This document shows positions 23,287 through 35,800 of a DNA stretch of 64,000 nucleotides, in pieces (within the stretch, counting starts at the first letter, position 1; the number at the start of each line of letters is the position of its first letter). The notes beneath the pieces were generated by a model that was not told the origin of the DNA, searched no databases, and was given only the letters and a program-made list of their open reading frames with translations. Source of the stretch: Lobosporangium transversale (taxonomy: Eukaryota; Mortierellomycota; Mortierellomycetes; Mortierellales; Mortierellaceae); NCBI RefSeq assembly GCF_002105155.1, contig NW_019028985.1, positions 620,001 through 684,000 on the forward strand, read 5' to 3'. A program made the translations under genes and the position numbers.

Positions 23287-24665
23287 ATGACATCAACACG
23301 TCCACGCGAGGGCAGGAGTGTACGAAATGCAGTAGGAGGTGAACACGACCGTCTCAAGAGGGCCGTACTACAGCCTGTGCAGTGCTGGTAAAATGGAAAT
23401 GAGATCATCCCCCTTCTCTAATTGTTCCAATCCTTTCATCTCTAATGGACTTTTTCTCAAGTCATAAAAAGACATATCAACCAGTTGACACCTTGGGTTC
23501 ACCCCCATGTCTATTTTATTCTAAATAATATCAGGGATAAAAAATGGACCGAATCCAAGAACGGAAAAGGGCTTCAAGTCTTTAAATGGGTCAAGTGTAT
23601 GTTTTTTTTTTTTTTTTTTTTTTTTTTTTTCATTCAGTACGCCACGGTTGAGCTGTCTAGAGTGATTAAATAGAATATATCTAATCATTGCAAGGTTTTT
23701 TTATCTTTTCTTCTTCTATAGCGGATCGTCAAGTTGACTTTGACGAAGAGGATGATGATGATGAGATAGAGCAGATTCCAGCGCCTCGTCCAGCAGAAGA
23801 GATTGAGGTATTTTATTTATAACAAAAAAAATGCAAGATCACAATGGGTCCCTTATCAGCGTTTTTCTTCATTTTTATCAGTTATTCTAATATTGAGTTA
23901 TCTACTAACTATAACAATGGACACACATTTATAAAGGAGGTTGGTACACCAGCACCTGCTCTACCAACACTTCAGGATGTTGATGATACCACGGTCTCGA
24001 CACCAGCACAAACAGGGGAGGAAGACGAGGAGGATGAACCGGAAGGTCCAATTAAACCACCGCCATCTCATCCTTTATCACAATCATATTCGGAACCAGA
24101 TCGAAGACCAAGTACATCTTCTCATCCTGGAGAGACTAATGCTCCATCAAAATCAACAGCACGGGATGATAATATGATAAGAGTCATGCCAGTTGGTAGT
24201 GGTGTCATTGGTAGTCGTGGTCGTGCTCATAATGTTGTTGATGACGAGGAGGATGATACAGACTCTAGTCGCCCTCTTGTTTTCACTCCTTCACTCGAAA
24301 CACCTGTTGACACACAAGCGAACACACCTCAGGATTTTGAGAGCATGTCACCAACTCCTGTTGAAGCTGATGAGTATAAACGTGACGCTCAGGTAGAGCT
24401 GGTAGTCAAGAGTCTGGATGAAGGCCAGGCAGAAATGGAGGAGGAAATGGAAGAGGAAGAGGTTGAAAAAGAAAAAGAATACGAGCATGGGTTCCCTCTT
24501 TCTGCTACAGAGACAATTAAGGATGAGGCTCAGAGCATGGAAGTAGAAAACGCTGGAGCTAGGCTAGATCCAGAAGCGCGAGCAGTACCATCAGTACCAA
24601 TCAGGAAAGCTGGTGATGACAGTAGCATGGATATAGATTCTTCCACCCACTCATCATCAGTATAA
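23287..24665 (+). CDS. BCL7-family protein (SWI/SNF subunit)
   Basis: Exons 23287-23387, 23535-23596, 23722-23807 and 23937-24665 encode 325 residues. The N-terminal BCL7 box is split over two introns but clear: GRSVRNAVGGEHDRLKRAV, then WDKKWTESKNGKGLQVFKWV, matching the animal pattern WEKKWVTVGDTSLRIxKWV. An acidic run (FDEEDDDDEIEQ) and a long, probably disordered Pro/Ser/Glu-rich tail follow. Known role: accessory subunit of BAF/SWI-SNF chromatin-remodelling complexes. The last acceptor is ambiguous (AAGGAG: exon can start at 23937 or 23940), giving one Glu more or less. The stop lies only 55 bases from the stop of the next, convergent gene. Confidence 0.85.
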
Positions 24666-24720
24666 AAATTATAACATAATAAACAAGAACTAAACCAAAA
24701 TTATTTATTGCAGGCAACTC

Positions 24721-26333
24721 TCATTCAGGCAGCATTGATACGAGCTTCCAAAGTCCTGTTGCAACGGGTACACTCGAAGAGGATGCCACAAGTCCTATCC
24801 AAGTCCCACCCTGACCCGATATTGCTGTTTTGCCCAAGGTGGGCAAAACTTTAGAGCACATCTGTTGAATACTTAAAAGACCATGTGGATAATTATTAAA
24901 GAGCTTATTTATATCATACAGTGGCACTGTAGACGTGTCTCCATTCTTCCCACGAATCATTGCCTGAATCATAACATCAGATCTATTCATTTTGAGGGGA
25001 AGCTTGGGTTGCGTATCATCTTCATTGTCATTATCGTCATCAAGAGTTGATAAAGACGGCGACAATTGTTGTTCCTGCTCTTTCAACATGTTAGACTCAG
25101 CATCTGAGGATTCATTTCTGCTCTTCGTACGATCCATATCTATACCATCCTTGATGATGTCAAAGTAGAGGATACACTGTAAACATTCATTCTTGGGTGT
25201 CTCGAAAATAAAGCCAAGGTTGTCCACTTTGCGTTGACTGTTAATTGCATATGGGATTGATGCTGAAGGATCCTGTGCAAGGTGAACCAATATGTTATTA
25301 CAGCGACGGCGACGGTCATATTTACAAAACTTCACAATATCATGAGTGACGCGAATTGTCCATTGAGTATAGACCAGTTGAGCCAGATCTGGCCTTATAA
25401 ACGCAGTCGAATTGATTGCCTTGAATTTCCCTAGATTAGAAATGGCATCAGTAATTAACAAGAGAAAGAGTAATGTAAAGCTTTTTTTTTTTTTTATTTT
25501 TTTTTATTTTATTTTAATCAAGTTGTATCAGCTCTCCTTACTTTTCCAATATGTTTATAAACGCTTACCTTCTTTGACCATATTTTCCATAATTCTCCAT
25601 GCCGAGTATATCCACTTTCCGATTCCTGCACGCCCAAAAGATGCTCCTGATGCCGGATCCTTTTGTATTTCCGTAGGGATGATTCGTTCCGGAACTATCC
25701 ATGTTCGAACACCATCCTCCTGAGAATCTGGGGCAGCCTGTATCAGCTTTGTTAAAAAGGCTATATACAATACATAGATCCGATTTTTTTTTTTTTAAAA
25801 AAAAAAAAAAATCAATTAAAAACACTGGTCTTTTTTTTTTTTTTTTTTTTTTTTTTTTCGCTTGCAGTAAGATTGCGTCTTGCTTCTCTACCGTTTGGTA
25901 ATGATTTTCTCGAGTAAAAGCATCGACGTACTGGAGTTGCGAGTATGGCCGCTGGGGCATTATGATCAATATTAAGCAAAATTCTTTTATGATATTAGTG
26001 AAGTCAATATTGGCAGCAAAGTCGAGATGTGTATATTTTCCATAATTCCACCGATATACCATATGGATTACTGGCCATCTTATGCTCGAAATCACTGGCA
26101 TCCTTGGGTAATATTTTTGGACTTGGGGACCTTTTCAGAGGCGGTTTCCTAGGTGGATCCAGTAGGAATGATCTTTTCCGTGTCGGATCGGACTTGAGTG
26201 GAGGTCCATGGTAGTAAATACTATAAAGTAGTGATTGTTGGCTTGATTCAGGTACGGCTTGTTGCCTTCTTTTAAGGAAGTAATTACACGTCCAGAACGA
26301 TTTAGCTGATGATACGGGTCTGAAAAAATTCAT
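24721..26333 (-). CDS. Conserved fungal protein, probably mitochondrial, function unknown
   Basis: Minus-strand exons 26333-26060, 25951-25892, 25760-25569 and 25430-24721 give 411 residues, all in phase. The start MNFFRPVSSAKSFW is rich in Ser, Arg and aromatic residues without acids, like a mitochondrial presequence. The conserved core is split over three exons: KMASNPYAAILATPVRRC, then RKSLPNAFLTKL, then WIVPERI. It continues with GKFKAINSTAFIRPDL and FCKYDRRRRCNNI. I recognise the NPYAxILATPxRxC...LPxxFL...W.VP pattern as a conserved fungal family but cannot name a function. A Glu/Asp/Ser-rich linker lies near residue 300. An alternative in-frame Met lies upstream at 26396. Intron 2 holds a plus-strand T-run, A-run, T-run series (25789-25858). 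Confidence 0.7.
25789..25858. repeat. T-run/A-run/T-run cluster in an intron
   Basis: T-run, A-run of about 15, a short spacer and a 27-T run lie within 70 bases, potentially foldable. Confidence 0.85.
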
Positions 26334-26454
26334 GATCTCTTCAGTTGTGATCCAGATAAAAGTTGTTTTCTTTATCCACGCGAAAGAGAAAGCCAAATAA
26401 ATATCTTCATTTTAATTAAAATGTGGCGCTTATTCACAGTCACTTTATTAAGGT

Positions 26455-28844
26455 CTAAACCTTGTCAAACTCTGCAGTAAACTCCCAGCGACCCTCAGCA
26501 AGGCCCTTGGCAGTGTCTTCTAAAACGACCTCACGACGACTACCAACATACACAGTCTTGTCCAGAACCTGTTGCCGAAGCTCGGGGATATTTTCCCGCA
26601 CAATGGGCTTCTCGAGCAGTTCACTAAGAGCCTCCACTGCCACTTCGAGATCACGTTGGTTATCCTCGAACAGCTCCGTCATATTGTTCCTGGCCAAGTA
26701 GAAGGCGAATGCATATGTCCAACGAAGAGTCATACGGCATGAAGTCAATACATCCACTGCTTTCTTCAAGAACTGTACCTCAATCCAGGAGAGATCACTC
26801 GTTTTTTGCATCTCCTCCATCTTTTTTTCTGTCTTCATGTATAGGTCGCGATCCAGCTTGGCGGAGTGCTCGTGATTTGCAAAGCGATTGTAGTACTAGA
26901 AAAAAAGTGATTCAAAGTCCTTTGGTATAAATAACATGCTCTGCGCATATAGAAGATTGTAAGGGGATTTCAACAATAGAAGTAAATGAAAATTTTATCA
27001 ACACTTACATGAAGGTATCGTTCAAGAGAAGCACGAGATTTTGCTTGCTGGTCACGGGCATCGGTACTACTTGATTCTTCGTATCGATTGCAGTTGTACC
27101 AGCTCGTACCATGTTCTGACCAAGGCCCCATGCAGACCCAACAGAATTCATATTTACATTTGCGACAAGTCATGTGGTTGCAGCCTCCGTTCTTCTCAAT
27201 TGTTGACTGACATTGACCGCATTCCTTTGTATGAGCTGAGATCCAATTGGCTGTCTCTGAATCATCCGCACATTTCTTTTGCCACATCCTGACTAGACCA
27301 CAAGGTGCAGGTTGATGGTCACCTAGGCCACATCCAAAGCAGAATTTGTATCCGCAACTACACTGGACTGTTGGCACAATAGTTTTGAATGATGAGTGTG
27401 GCAATCGACATTCAACAGCATTCTCACAATTTGGAGCAGGGCACCATCGAAGGTTGTCAAGGTCTTCTACGTATACTCTATCTTGTAATTGGCAGTACCT
27501 ATCATAGGAAGCCAACCAATCAAAACTTTCAATTTAGTTTCGCGATCCGGTGTGACAAATAAATAAATAAAATATTGAGACTTCAAATCACAGATTGATC
27601 CTAACCTGCTCATGACATTTTGTCGTACAACACCCTTAATAGTTTGTTCATCCACCACAACGTCGCAACCAGCCTCGGGGCAGAATATTTTACGGCATTC
27701 GCCCTCTTCAATGATCTTTTGGGTTAAATACTGCTCATAACACGCTTGACAAAAGATGTGCCCACATCTTAATCCAACAGCGCCACCTTTAGTACTGTCA
27801 TCAAAGCAGATCGTACAGACAAATCCTGAGGGTCGTTGAACTAGTCTCGTGTTTACGTCGCCTAGAACCACCCCAGCTCGGTCTAGGATCTCTTGCGAGT
27901 GATCCATATACTGTTCAACCAAACGTTCCTTATTCCACTTGAAGCTCCGAAGTAAAGCAGCAGCCTGTTCCTGTGTGATGCCGAGAATGCCAGAAACATG
28001 ATTTGAGGCATTGACCTGTGCGGCCTGAATGTCGGAGAGAGGAAGGACTGTAAAGTCGACTTCATAGGCCTTTTTGCGCTGCTTCTCTGCAACCATGTCC
28101 GAAAATCCAATATCTTCAGTCTGCTCATATTCCATATCTTTAAACAGACGATAAAAGCCGGAAGGAAAAAAGAGTTAGAAATTGTATGCAATTGTGTTAA
28201 TAGCATGTTGTCAACTGAGTATCAGGCGATAGGGTTATATAGTGATTTGTGTTTCGGGTGTCCAGCGCCAGGACGCAATAGAAGCCTATCTTGGAGACAT
28301 TAGAACTTCATCGTGTTATGGTTGACATATTTATCATAGTCAAGCCTCATTATTGCGAACCAAGGAATGGGATGTTGCAGGAAGTCTCATTCGAATGCGC
28401 CCTTTTGTCATATGACTCCGTGGAGCCTGTTTTATTTCGACATGAGGGTCATGAAGCTCCTACCTGAATCCTCTTGAGAATCAAAGTTATCATCATAATC
28501 AGAACCTAAAGTACCATTTCATGACAAGAGAATTAAGAGATGCACGCGTGAATACATTGCAACGACAGTAATAAAACAGGTTCCATAGAATTGTAAGTTT
28601 ATAAATGTACATAGAGCATTATGAATGAATTGAATTGCTGGAGGCATGCAGTATTGTATGCTAGCGAGCGCAGTTGTTCAATGAACATGAGGATATTCTT
28701 GTCTTCTTCCTCCTTTCCTGTCCTGTTGTCCCGTATTACGCTTTTGCCATTCCTCATTAAATGTATGGACTGTATGCATTGGTTCAGTTGTCCAAGGCAT
28801 TCCTTACCGACAAAGTCGTCTTCGCTCATGCTTCCTGAACTCAT
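26455..28844 (-). CDS. Ariadne-type RBR E3 ubiquitin ligase
   Basis: Minus-strand exons 28844-28808, 28505-28464, 28137-27606, 27498-27009 and 26895-26455 encode 513 residues. Order: acidic N-terminus (SDYDDNFDSQEDS), UBA-like segment (SGILGITQEQAAALLRSF), RING1 (CTICFDDSTKG ... CGHIFCQACY), in-between-RING (CPAPNCENAVEC ... CSCGYKFCFGCG), RING2/Rcat (CGQCQSTIEKNGGCNHMTC ... FCWVC) with the catalytic Cys in GGCNHMTC, and the helical Ariadne domain to the end (TLRWTYAFAFYLARN). Known role: RING1 binds the E2, RING2 takes ubiquitin as a thioester, and the Ariadne domain autoinhibits until a neddylated cullin binds. Two unusually long introns (302 and 326 bp) separate tiny first exons. It lies 122 bases downstream of the mitochondrial-protein gene start, same strand. 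Confidence 0.93.
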
Positions 28845-29327
28845 GAAGAATAAGAATAATGATTGAGTGGGAGCGTGAAGGGTAAGTTGTACAAATGAAT
28901 ATAGGGATGTATAATATGTATAATTTGTATAGTTGTATGTAAATGTTTATGTTGCAAGCGTAAAAAAAGGAAAGAAAGAAAGAGGCGAGGGGGGACAGAC
29001 ATTACATTCACAAAAAAAAGCTAATCACGCGGAAACAGAAGCGGTGTAATTGGGAATACACAAGCACATCCGCAATGCTCATGGGCCTTGGGTCTAGTAA
29101 ACAAGCACTCTCTCGTGGTAACTTTGTTCGTTCAGTTTTCTCGACATGCTGTATCCTAATTTTGCAACGATAATTGTATGCTCATATCCTTTTCTCCATC
29201 TTTCAATCACCAATGTTCAGGATCGAAAAAATTAGTGCGCTTTATTGTATGTTCAATATGTTCAATACAAGGGATGAGAACGTCACACAGCACATCAATT
29301 AGCATCCAAACACCCTACAACACCTAT
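28845..29327. other. Intergenic space between Ariadne gene and EXO1
   Basis: No supported gene. It should hold the promoter of the Ariadne gene (right of 28844) and the EXO1 3' end. Confidence 0.4.
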
Positions 29328-32060
29328 TTATGGACTCTCTGGTACTGCAGGAGTAATGACAGGGGTATATTTGAAACGATCAAGATTCAGCATCGTGCTC
29401 CTTACATTACCGCTTTCGTTCTCATTCTCAGCCTCTATTGTCTGCGGCAGAGCATTTGCTCCTCCCAATCGTAACATGACCACGTCCGACATGTGTGGTA
29501 GGCTTGCTTTGGGGGACTTGGTAATCAAAGTTCTGGGATAAGAATCGGATGGTCGATGCATGGTATTTGTTTGGTAATGTATATTATTATTATTAATAGA
29601 ATGTAGGGGTAGATGCTTTGGAGTCTTATTCAAGACTGTCGATGTATCCTGACATGAGCTCTTGACCCGTTCTTGCTGCATTGAACTGACTGCTCTCGGA
29701 TGTTTTGATGAATGGCTCTTTGCTGATGATCGCATGCTCTTGACCTTTACAGTACCTGGCTGAAATGTCCGTGTAAGTCCTGTGGCGGCAGTTAATGTAG
29801 GTCCGAGGGGGTTAGAGAATTTCTCGCGCCATCCCTGAATCACTTTGGTCTCTGCTTTTTTAGTTTCTGATATCTCCTGAGAGGAAGGTGTAGATAAAAC
29901 CAACGATGGGCTATCTGACTTGGATGATTCCTGAGATGAGGAGCTGTGCGCATCTTGTTGAGAGCCATAGATCGATGGAAGCTGCAGTAAACATGCCTCG
30001 TCCAAACCTGTGCCACTATCCTCTCGGATCACTGGCGATCGCGTTTTTTTGGTAGCATATCCGCCTTCGCTAGACTCTAAAGAGGCTTCGAGTCCAAAGA
30101 AACGACTGCGTGCTTCAACTACAACTGTACTTTGGTTAATTTTAGCAGTTGCCTTTTGCTTATGCATTGAGAGTACGCCACTTGTGATATTTGATTCAGT
30201 ACTTAAAGATGTGGATTCAGATAATGGTGTCTTTTCAAGAGTCCTTCGTTTTGAAATCACACCAGGAGCTGGGAGTGGTTCTCGCTTTTGAGCCTTCTCT
30301 GTAACTAAAATATCCGCTTTCGAAAGTATTGATGAGGATATTGATGGTGATGTTGCTGTTGGCATTGGTGCTTTCCCAAAGTATGCATGAATCGACTTCG
30401 TTGAGGGCATTGACGGGCGCAGATACTTATCGATGCACTAAAGTTAATGAAAGATGAAGTTAGGACATTATGGATCAATAATTTACTCATCGAAAAGAAT
30501 AATAATAATAATAATAAGTTCCGTACATACATGACTCAACTTATTTTCCTTTCCAGTAAGTATCTGAGTCGGCTTTTGCATTGGCCATTGATTTAATGGG
30601 TAGCTAAGCTTAGCTTTGGAAATCGGGTTTATTTTTCCCATCGCAATATCCTGTATGATGGTTTCTTCGAGAACTCTAGTTTGAGCAGCGTTGTGTAAAA
30701 AGAAACTTTTAGACGTCAATCGTTCCATACGAGATTATAACGGCATACACAAGATCCTCTAGAACTTGAGTCAACTTACGGCCCAAGAAAATCGTATTCT
30801 TCGGTCTGGAAGAGTTCTTGGAGCTCTTCTGGCACTGGGCTCAGATGCACCATGGATTTAGTGATAGGATCATAGACTCTTGCGTAAAGAAATGTCAGCT
30901 CCGCTTTTCGAAATGCACCCTCATAGTCTGACTGGATCTTAGCGCTGGTATTCTCCATCCTAATATGTTTAATTGTCCTGTCAAACGTTTTGAAACGTCG
31001 AAGAAGCCGCTGTGCAGTTTTGATGCCCATTCCTGAGATCGAAGGTAGATAATCGCAGCCTGCTAGGATACACATATGGCGAATTTCAGTCATTGTCCAA
31101 TTGTGAAAAGAAATATCCTGAACTAAACTGAAGTTTTTGCTAAGAATCTCAACTCCTGCCCCATACTGATCCATCTTAAAGATGACCTGGATACATGCAA
31201 ATTCAGAGAGGGAAAAATCATAAATGCATTATACAAATAAATGGAATCGATCTGACGATCGAATGGAACCATTATAACAATCTAATAGTCAACATACTTT
31301 TTTACAACCAAAGACGAGCAAGTCCGAGTCCTCCGTGACAATTCCATCAACCAAACCACTCTTCTCCAAGTATGCCATTTGTGCGTCAGCCTCATATGGG
31401 GCAACTATAAAGTCTACACGCGCTGCTTCCAGGGCTTGAATCACCGCAAAGGCCATTTCTGGCGTTACGTCAACACACTTCCGAAATTGCTCCAATGCCT
31501 GTTTCGATTTTCCTGCCCGAAGAAGCTCCATGGCCTGTTTTTTACTCTCCTCTCGACGGCTAAGTATGCAGTATATTGAAGTAGAAAATAGAATGTTTAT
31601 GCCCCTTTTTCGTTTTATCGCTGTCCTGATCACTGAATATAATAAAGATAAAATAAAAAACAAAAACAAAGTAAGAAAAACATACGCTAATCGATCTTTT
31701 TCCGTAACCGCCTTGGAAGGCAAGTATCCCCCATCGAAAACAACATAGGGCTTCACGCCAAAGAACTTAAACATTTCAATCCTGCGCATAAAGTATGTGA
31801 CATATCTATATTTTGAAATGATACTTGAATGAGATCCTAGGAAGCAAAATCCTGCAGGCTTTGAAAGAAAAAAAGCGACCATAATGTATGAGCACTTACT
31901 TATGGGTAGTCTGACCAAGGCATAGCTCTTGTGCACAAGCAAATGCGCCCCTGTGTAGCCAAACATATCCATCAACAGCAAGGGTTTGTCCTGCATAATC
32001 CTTAAGATGAACAGGTTTTTCAATTGATTTTAAAAGTGGCAACAAGCCCTGGATTCCCAT
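29328..32060 (-). CDS. EXO1: Exonuclease 1 (Rad2/FEN family)
   Basis: Minus-strand exons 32060-31900, 31805-31686, 31559-31298, 31186-30780, 30675-30531 and 30437-29328 give 734 residues. The start MGIQGLLPLLKS is diagnostic. All metal ligands fall at the residue numbers known from human EXO1: D30 (LAVDGY), D78 (VVFDGG), E150 and D152 (APYEADAQ), D171 and D173 (TEDSDLLVFG), with the H2TH/D225 block GCDYLPSISGMGIKTA. The rest is a Ser/Thr/Lys-rich, probably disordered tail typical of the protein. Known role: 5'-3' resection in mismatch repair and double-strand-break repair. A PIP-box-like TKSIHAYF lies at residues 378-385. Divergent from MET10 over about 0.8 kb. Confidence 0.95.
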
Positions 32061-32874
32061 GCTGTAACGATGAAATAGGGAGTCGACGGATTATTTAGTT
32101 TTTCTCCGTACGCTCCCTCGTTCTTCCTGTCTTTCTGCTTCAATGTTTGTTGTTGCCAAAGTTGTGTCTGACAGCAAATGTTCCTGAAATCACGGTCCAA
32201 ATGATTGTTGTAAAATGAGATCTTATGTCCAATGCCAAACATGGAGGGATATCACGCGTCTATTTGCTTGGAAAGAAGGAACCTCAAATTCCTCTTGGAA
32301 ATAAGCTATCATGTGACTTCAATTTCATTTGCAATCCCAAGGCGGAATGTCGCGATATCCGTAGATTTCGCTGTCACAGGCGTCCAATCAGCTTGCTAGA
32401 ACAACCTTAATAATACATTGCGCGACTAGATCGATCTCAAGCCCAAACAGTCAAAGAAAAAAAACATTGTGGGTTATATACAATCAGGTATGAGAATGAG
32501 AATGAGTGAGAAATAAGATAAGGATATGATTTGATCAATTTAACATCCTGCTTCGCGTGCGATGGCGCGATCGCAGTAGGCGATGGAAAGACTAATCCAA
32601 CTAATCCACTCAAGTCTATCCAGGGCCTTTTCTGTTCAAATGCACGCACGCACCATTGCTCTTTCTCCGTATCACATCGCATCATTTTAGTCGGTTGTTA
32701 TCTTTTTTTTTTCTTCTCCTCTCTTTTTTCTTCTTACCTCTATCCTCGACTTCTCCGTCAACCCATCTTCCTTCTTCTCCTTCCTCCTTTCTTCTCCTCT
32801 CCTCTCCTCTCCTCTCCCTACTTCTCGTTACATCTCTTTCCTCCCCTTTCTGCTTTCCTCATCAAGCAGACATA
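32061..32874. promoter_or_regulatory. Divergent region EXO1 / MET10
   Basis: Between two starts. The MET10 side (32700-32850) is almost pure C/T, including TCTCC repeats at about 32793-32815, a common feature of strong fungal promoters and leaders. A 5' region of about 200 bases before it is open in the MET10 frame but has the same low-complexity look, so I leave it out of the coding sequence. Confidence 0.5.
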
Positions 32875-35800
32875 ATGTTGACTGTCCTTCATACCCTTGC
32901 CAATACGGCAGGTCTCTTTAGCAAAAACCCAGCAGCACAAACTTCTGATGCTAACCCATCCCAAAAGATTAACAAGGCTCTGCAGAACCTTCATCTCGTC
33001 CGCAAGACCATTCTTACTCAGCACTTAGATGAAGTACAAGAGCAAGCTGCCCTCGCCCGTCTGGATCAGCTTCTGGATCAGATTTCTGTCAATGCGCTTG
33101 CATTGTTGACCTATGCTCAGCTTCAGGAACTCGCCACAGCCTTGACTATTACTACAACCAACTCGAAGGAATTGACTCAAATCTTGGCTCAAATTCGTTC
33201 TACCACAACCATTAAGAAGACCACTATTACCACCACTACAAGAACAGTCGGTGCTGAAGAAGACAGTACCTCGGATACTGGCTCTGAAGGCCCTTCCTCC
33301 GCCGTGACAGTAGTTGACGATGATCAGTTGTCGCTCTCAGTCAGATCCAATCTTTCGCTCGGTATTCAGGGAGAGGCTGATCTCTTCCAGCTCACCTCAG
33401 GCAACCTTGCGGTCGAGCACGTTGCTTATGCATTGAGCGATCTTGTCTTCGTTTACCCTTCAACCGCATCCCAGGTTTACCTCGGACAGGCTTCAGAGCA
33501 ATGGTCAAAGGCCGGCTTGAGTAACGCAACGGGAGCATCACTTGCACCCCAAGTCTTGAAAATGTCTACTCGCTCCAATGCCGCCTCTGCAGTCCTTGGT
33601 GCTGTCACCTCCTATGAGTCCAAAAACAGCACTTTGTCAACCCTGGCTTCTTCGGCTGCCATTGTAAACATGGTCCCCAATTTGTATCAGATTGCTCAAT
33701 CTAATAACCCTGTTGTCTTCCATGTTGCTGCAGAATCCGTTGATGCTGACTTGAATGTGCTTCGCGGAGATTACTCGGATGTCCTTATTGCTAGGGAGAC
33801 TGGCCTCTTGTACCTTGCCTCCAACACTGTGCAGGAAGCCTACGATGTTTCAGTTCTCGCCCATGCAGTTGCCTCTGGCACCAACCAGTCTGTCATCCAT
33901 GTTCTTGATGGAGTGCAGACCAGCCAGCAAGTCGAAGCTATCAAAACCGCCAAGGATTGCGACATTGCTGCATTCATCAATCAGGAGCATGGAAAGTCTG
34001 TTTTGGGTCACGATGAAGGGTCCCTTGTCTCTGGTATCGAGGATATTTTTGAGAGAGCTACCGCGCTCCTCGGTCGTCAGTACAGGGCTTTTGAGTACAC
34101 CGGCCCCGCAGATGCCGAGATCATCGTAGTAGTGTTTGGACCTGCTTACAACGTTGCCAAAAGCCTTGGTGAAAAGGTAAGACCTTTTTTTAAAAAATTT
34201 CATGCAGCATATTCATTATCTACTTTTGTTTCTCTTGTTCACCTTTTTTTTTGTCTAATTAGGTTGGAGTTTTGAATATCCGCCTCTACCGCCCTTGGTC
34301 CTTCTCTCATTTCTTGAAGGCCATCCCTGCTTCAACCAAGAAGGTCGTTGTTGTCGAACCTGTTGCAAGTACAGCTGCACATGGACCCATCTTCTTGGAT
34401 GTCTCAGCATCATTTAACCTCTGGACAGGTCGCCAGCGTCCTTCAGTCGTGGATATCAAGTATGGTCTTCATGGTGCCTCTCTTTCTCAAGGCTGGCTCA
34501 AGGCCTTGGTTGAGCAGGCCATCAGTACTCCTTCCAAGCTCGATCTCTCTACCATCGTTGCCGCTGACGAGCATCTTCAAGAAGATGTTAAGCAGGCCAT
34601 CTTCTGGGAGACTACAGCCTCTAACGCTGTCTCTGCTCACGTTGCCAAGCACTTCCAGTCTGTTCTCGGTCAACGTATCCACCACAGCTCACGTGTCAAT
34701 TCGTACCGCCACACCGCCGTTATCGAAACCCGTCTTCAATTTACAAAGTCGAACACAGTTGAGTTTGCAGAATCTGCATTGGCTGACTATGCCTCAATTC
34801 AAGATGTATCTGTATTATCAGAATATAACGTTGTTGACTCGCTCAAGCAGGGGGCTGTCCTCGTTTTGAATACTTCGTGGACTGTGGAAGAGCTCGAGAC
34901 TAAGACCTCAGCTGCTTTCAGACACGCGCTCGGCACTAAACAGATCCAAGTTTTATTGATCGATTTGGCCAACGTTGCTAAGGACATCGGCCTTTCTGGA
35001 ATCGGTAAGACCCTTCTCGGACAGATTGCCTTTTTCAAAACACATTCTTCGAGCTTACGCGCGGCCGCTTTTGATGCCATTGAGCGTCATTATGAGACTT
35101 CCAATGATAAAGTTCTTAAGGATCTGATCTCCACTCTTGTGGAGCGCGTCGATAAGGAGGTTATTGAGGTGCCTATTAACCCCAACTGGCTTTCGATTGA
35201 GCTTGGCGAAGCTGAGCAAGCTGCATTGGCTCTACCCAAGCGTGTTCAGCCCACTATCCGCTCTACTCCCAATGCTTTTAATGGCGCTATTAATACAGAT
35301 ATTGAGCTCGAGACTACCGAGGAGGACAACGAGGTTACTCTTGCGAAGACCTCGAACTGGCATAAGGCTGCATGGCAATTGTTATTTTCAGAAGCATACG
35401 AAACTAAGCAGAGCCTGGCTGATGAAGACCATGAATACTTGGTTACTATCACTGAGAACCGTCGCCTTACCCCTACAACCTATGATCGCAATGTCTTCCA
35501 CCTTGAATTCGACACCACCGGCACTGGATTGCGTTATGAGATTGGAGATGCTCTTGGTATCCACGGTTGGAATGATACGCAGGAGGTGCTTGATTTTATT
35601 AAGTTCTATGGAGAGAAGCCCGAGACAGTCGTTGAGATCCCTCGTGCTCTACCCAAGAATGCTCCTGAAGGAACCAAGCCTCGCCATCAAACCAATACTC
35701 TGTTCCAGATCTTGCAACAGACATTGGATCTCTTTGGTCGCCCATCGAAGCGTTTCTATGCTGATCTGATCCCTTTCGCCACCAATGCTGCTGAGAAAGA

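Noticed and set aside
32656-32874. Upstream in-frame Met for MET10
   Set aside because: The added 73 residues are encoded by the pyrimidine-rich leader and are low-complexity Ser/Leu/Pro.
34348-35769. Long alternative frames inside MET10
   Set aside because: Ser/Leu-rich shadow frames caused by the GC-rich third positions of MET10.
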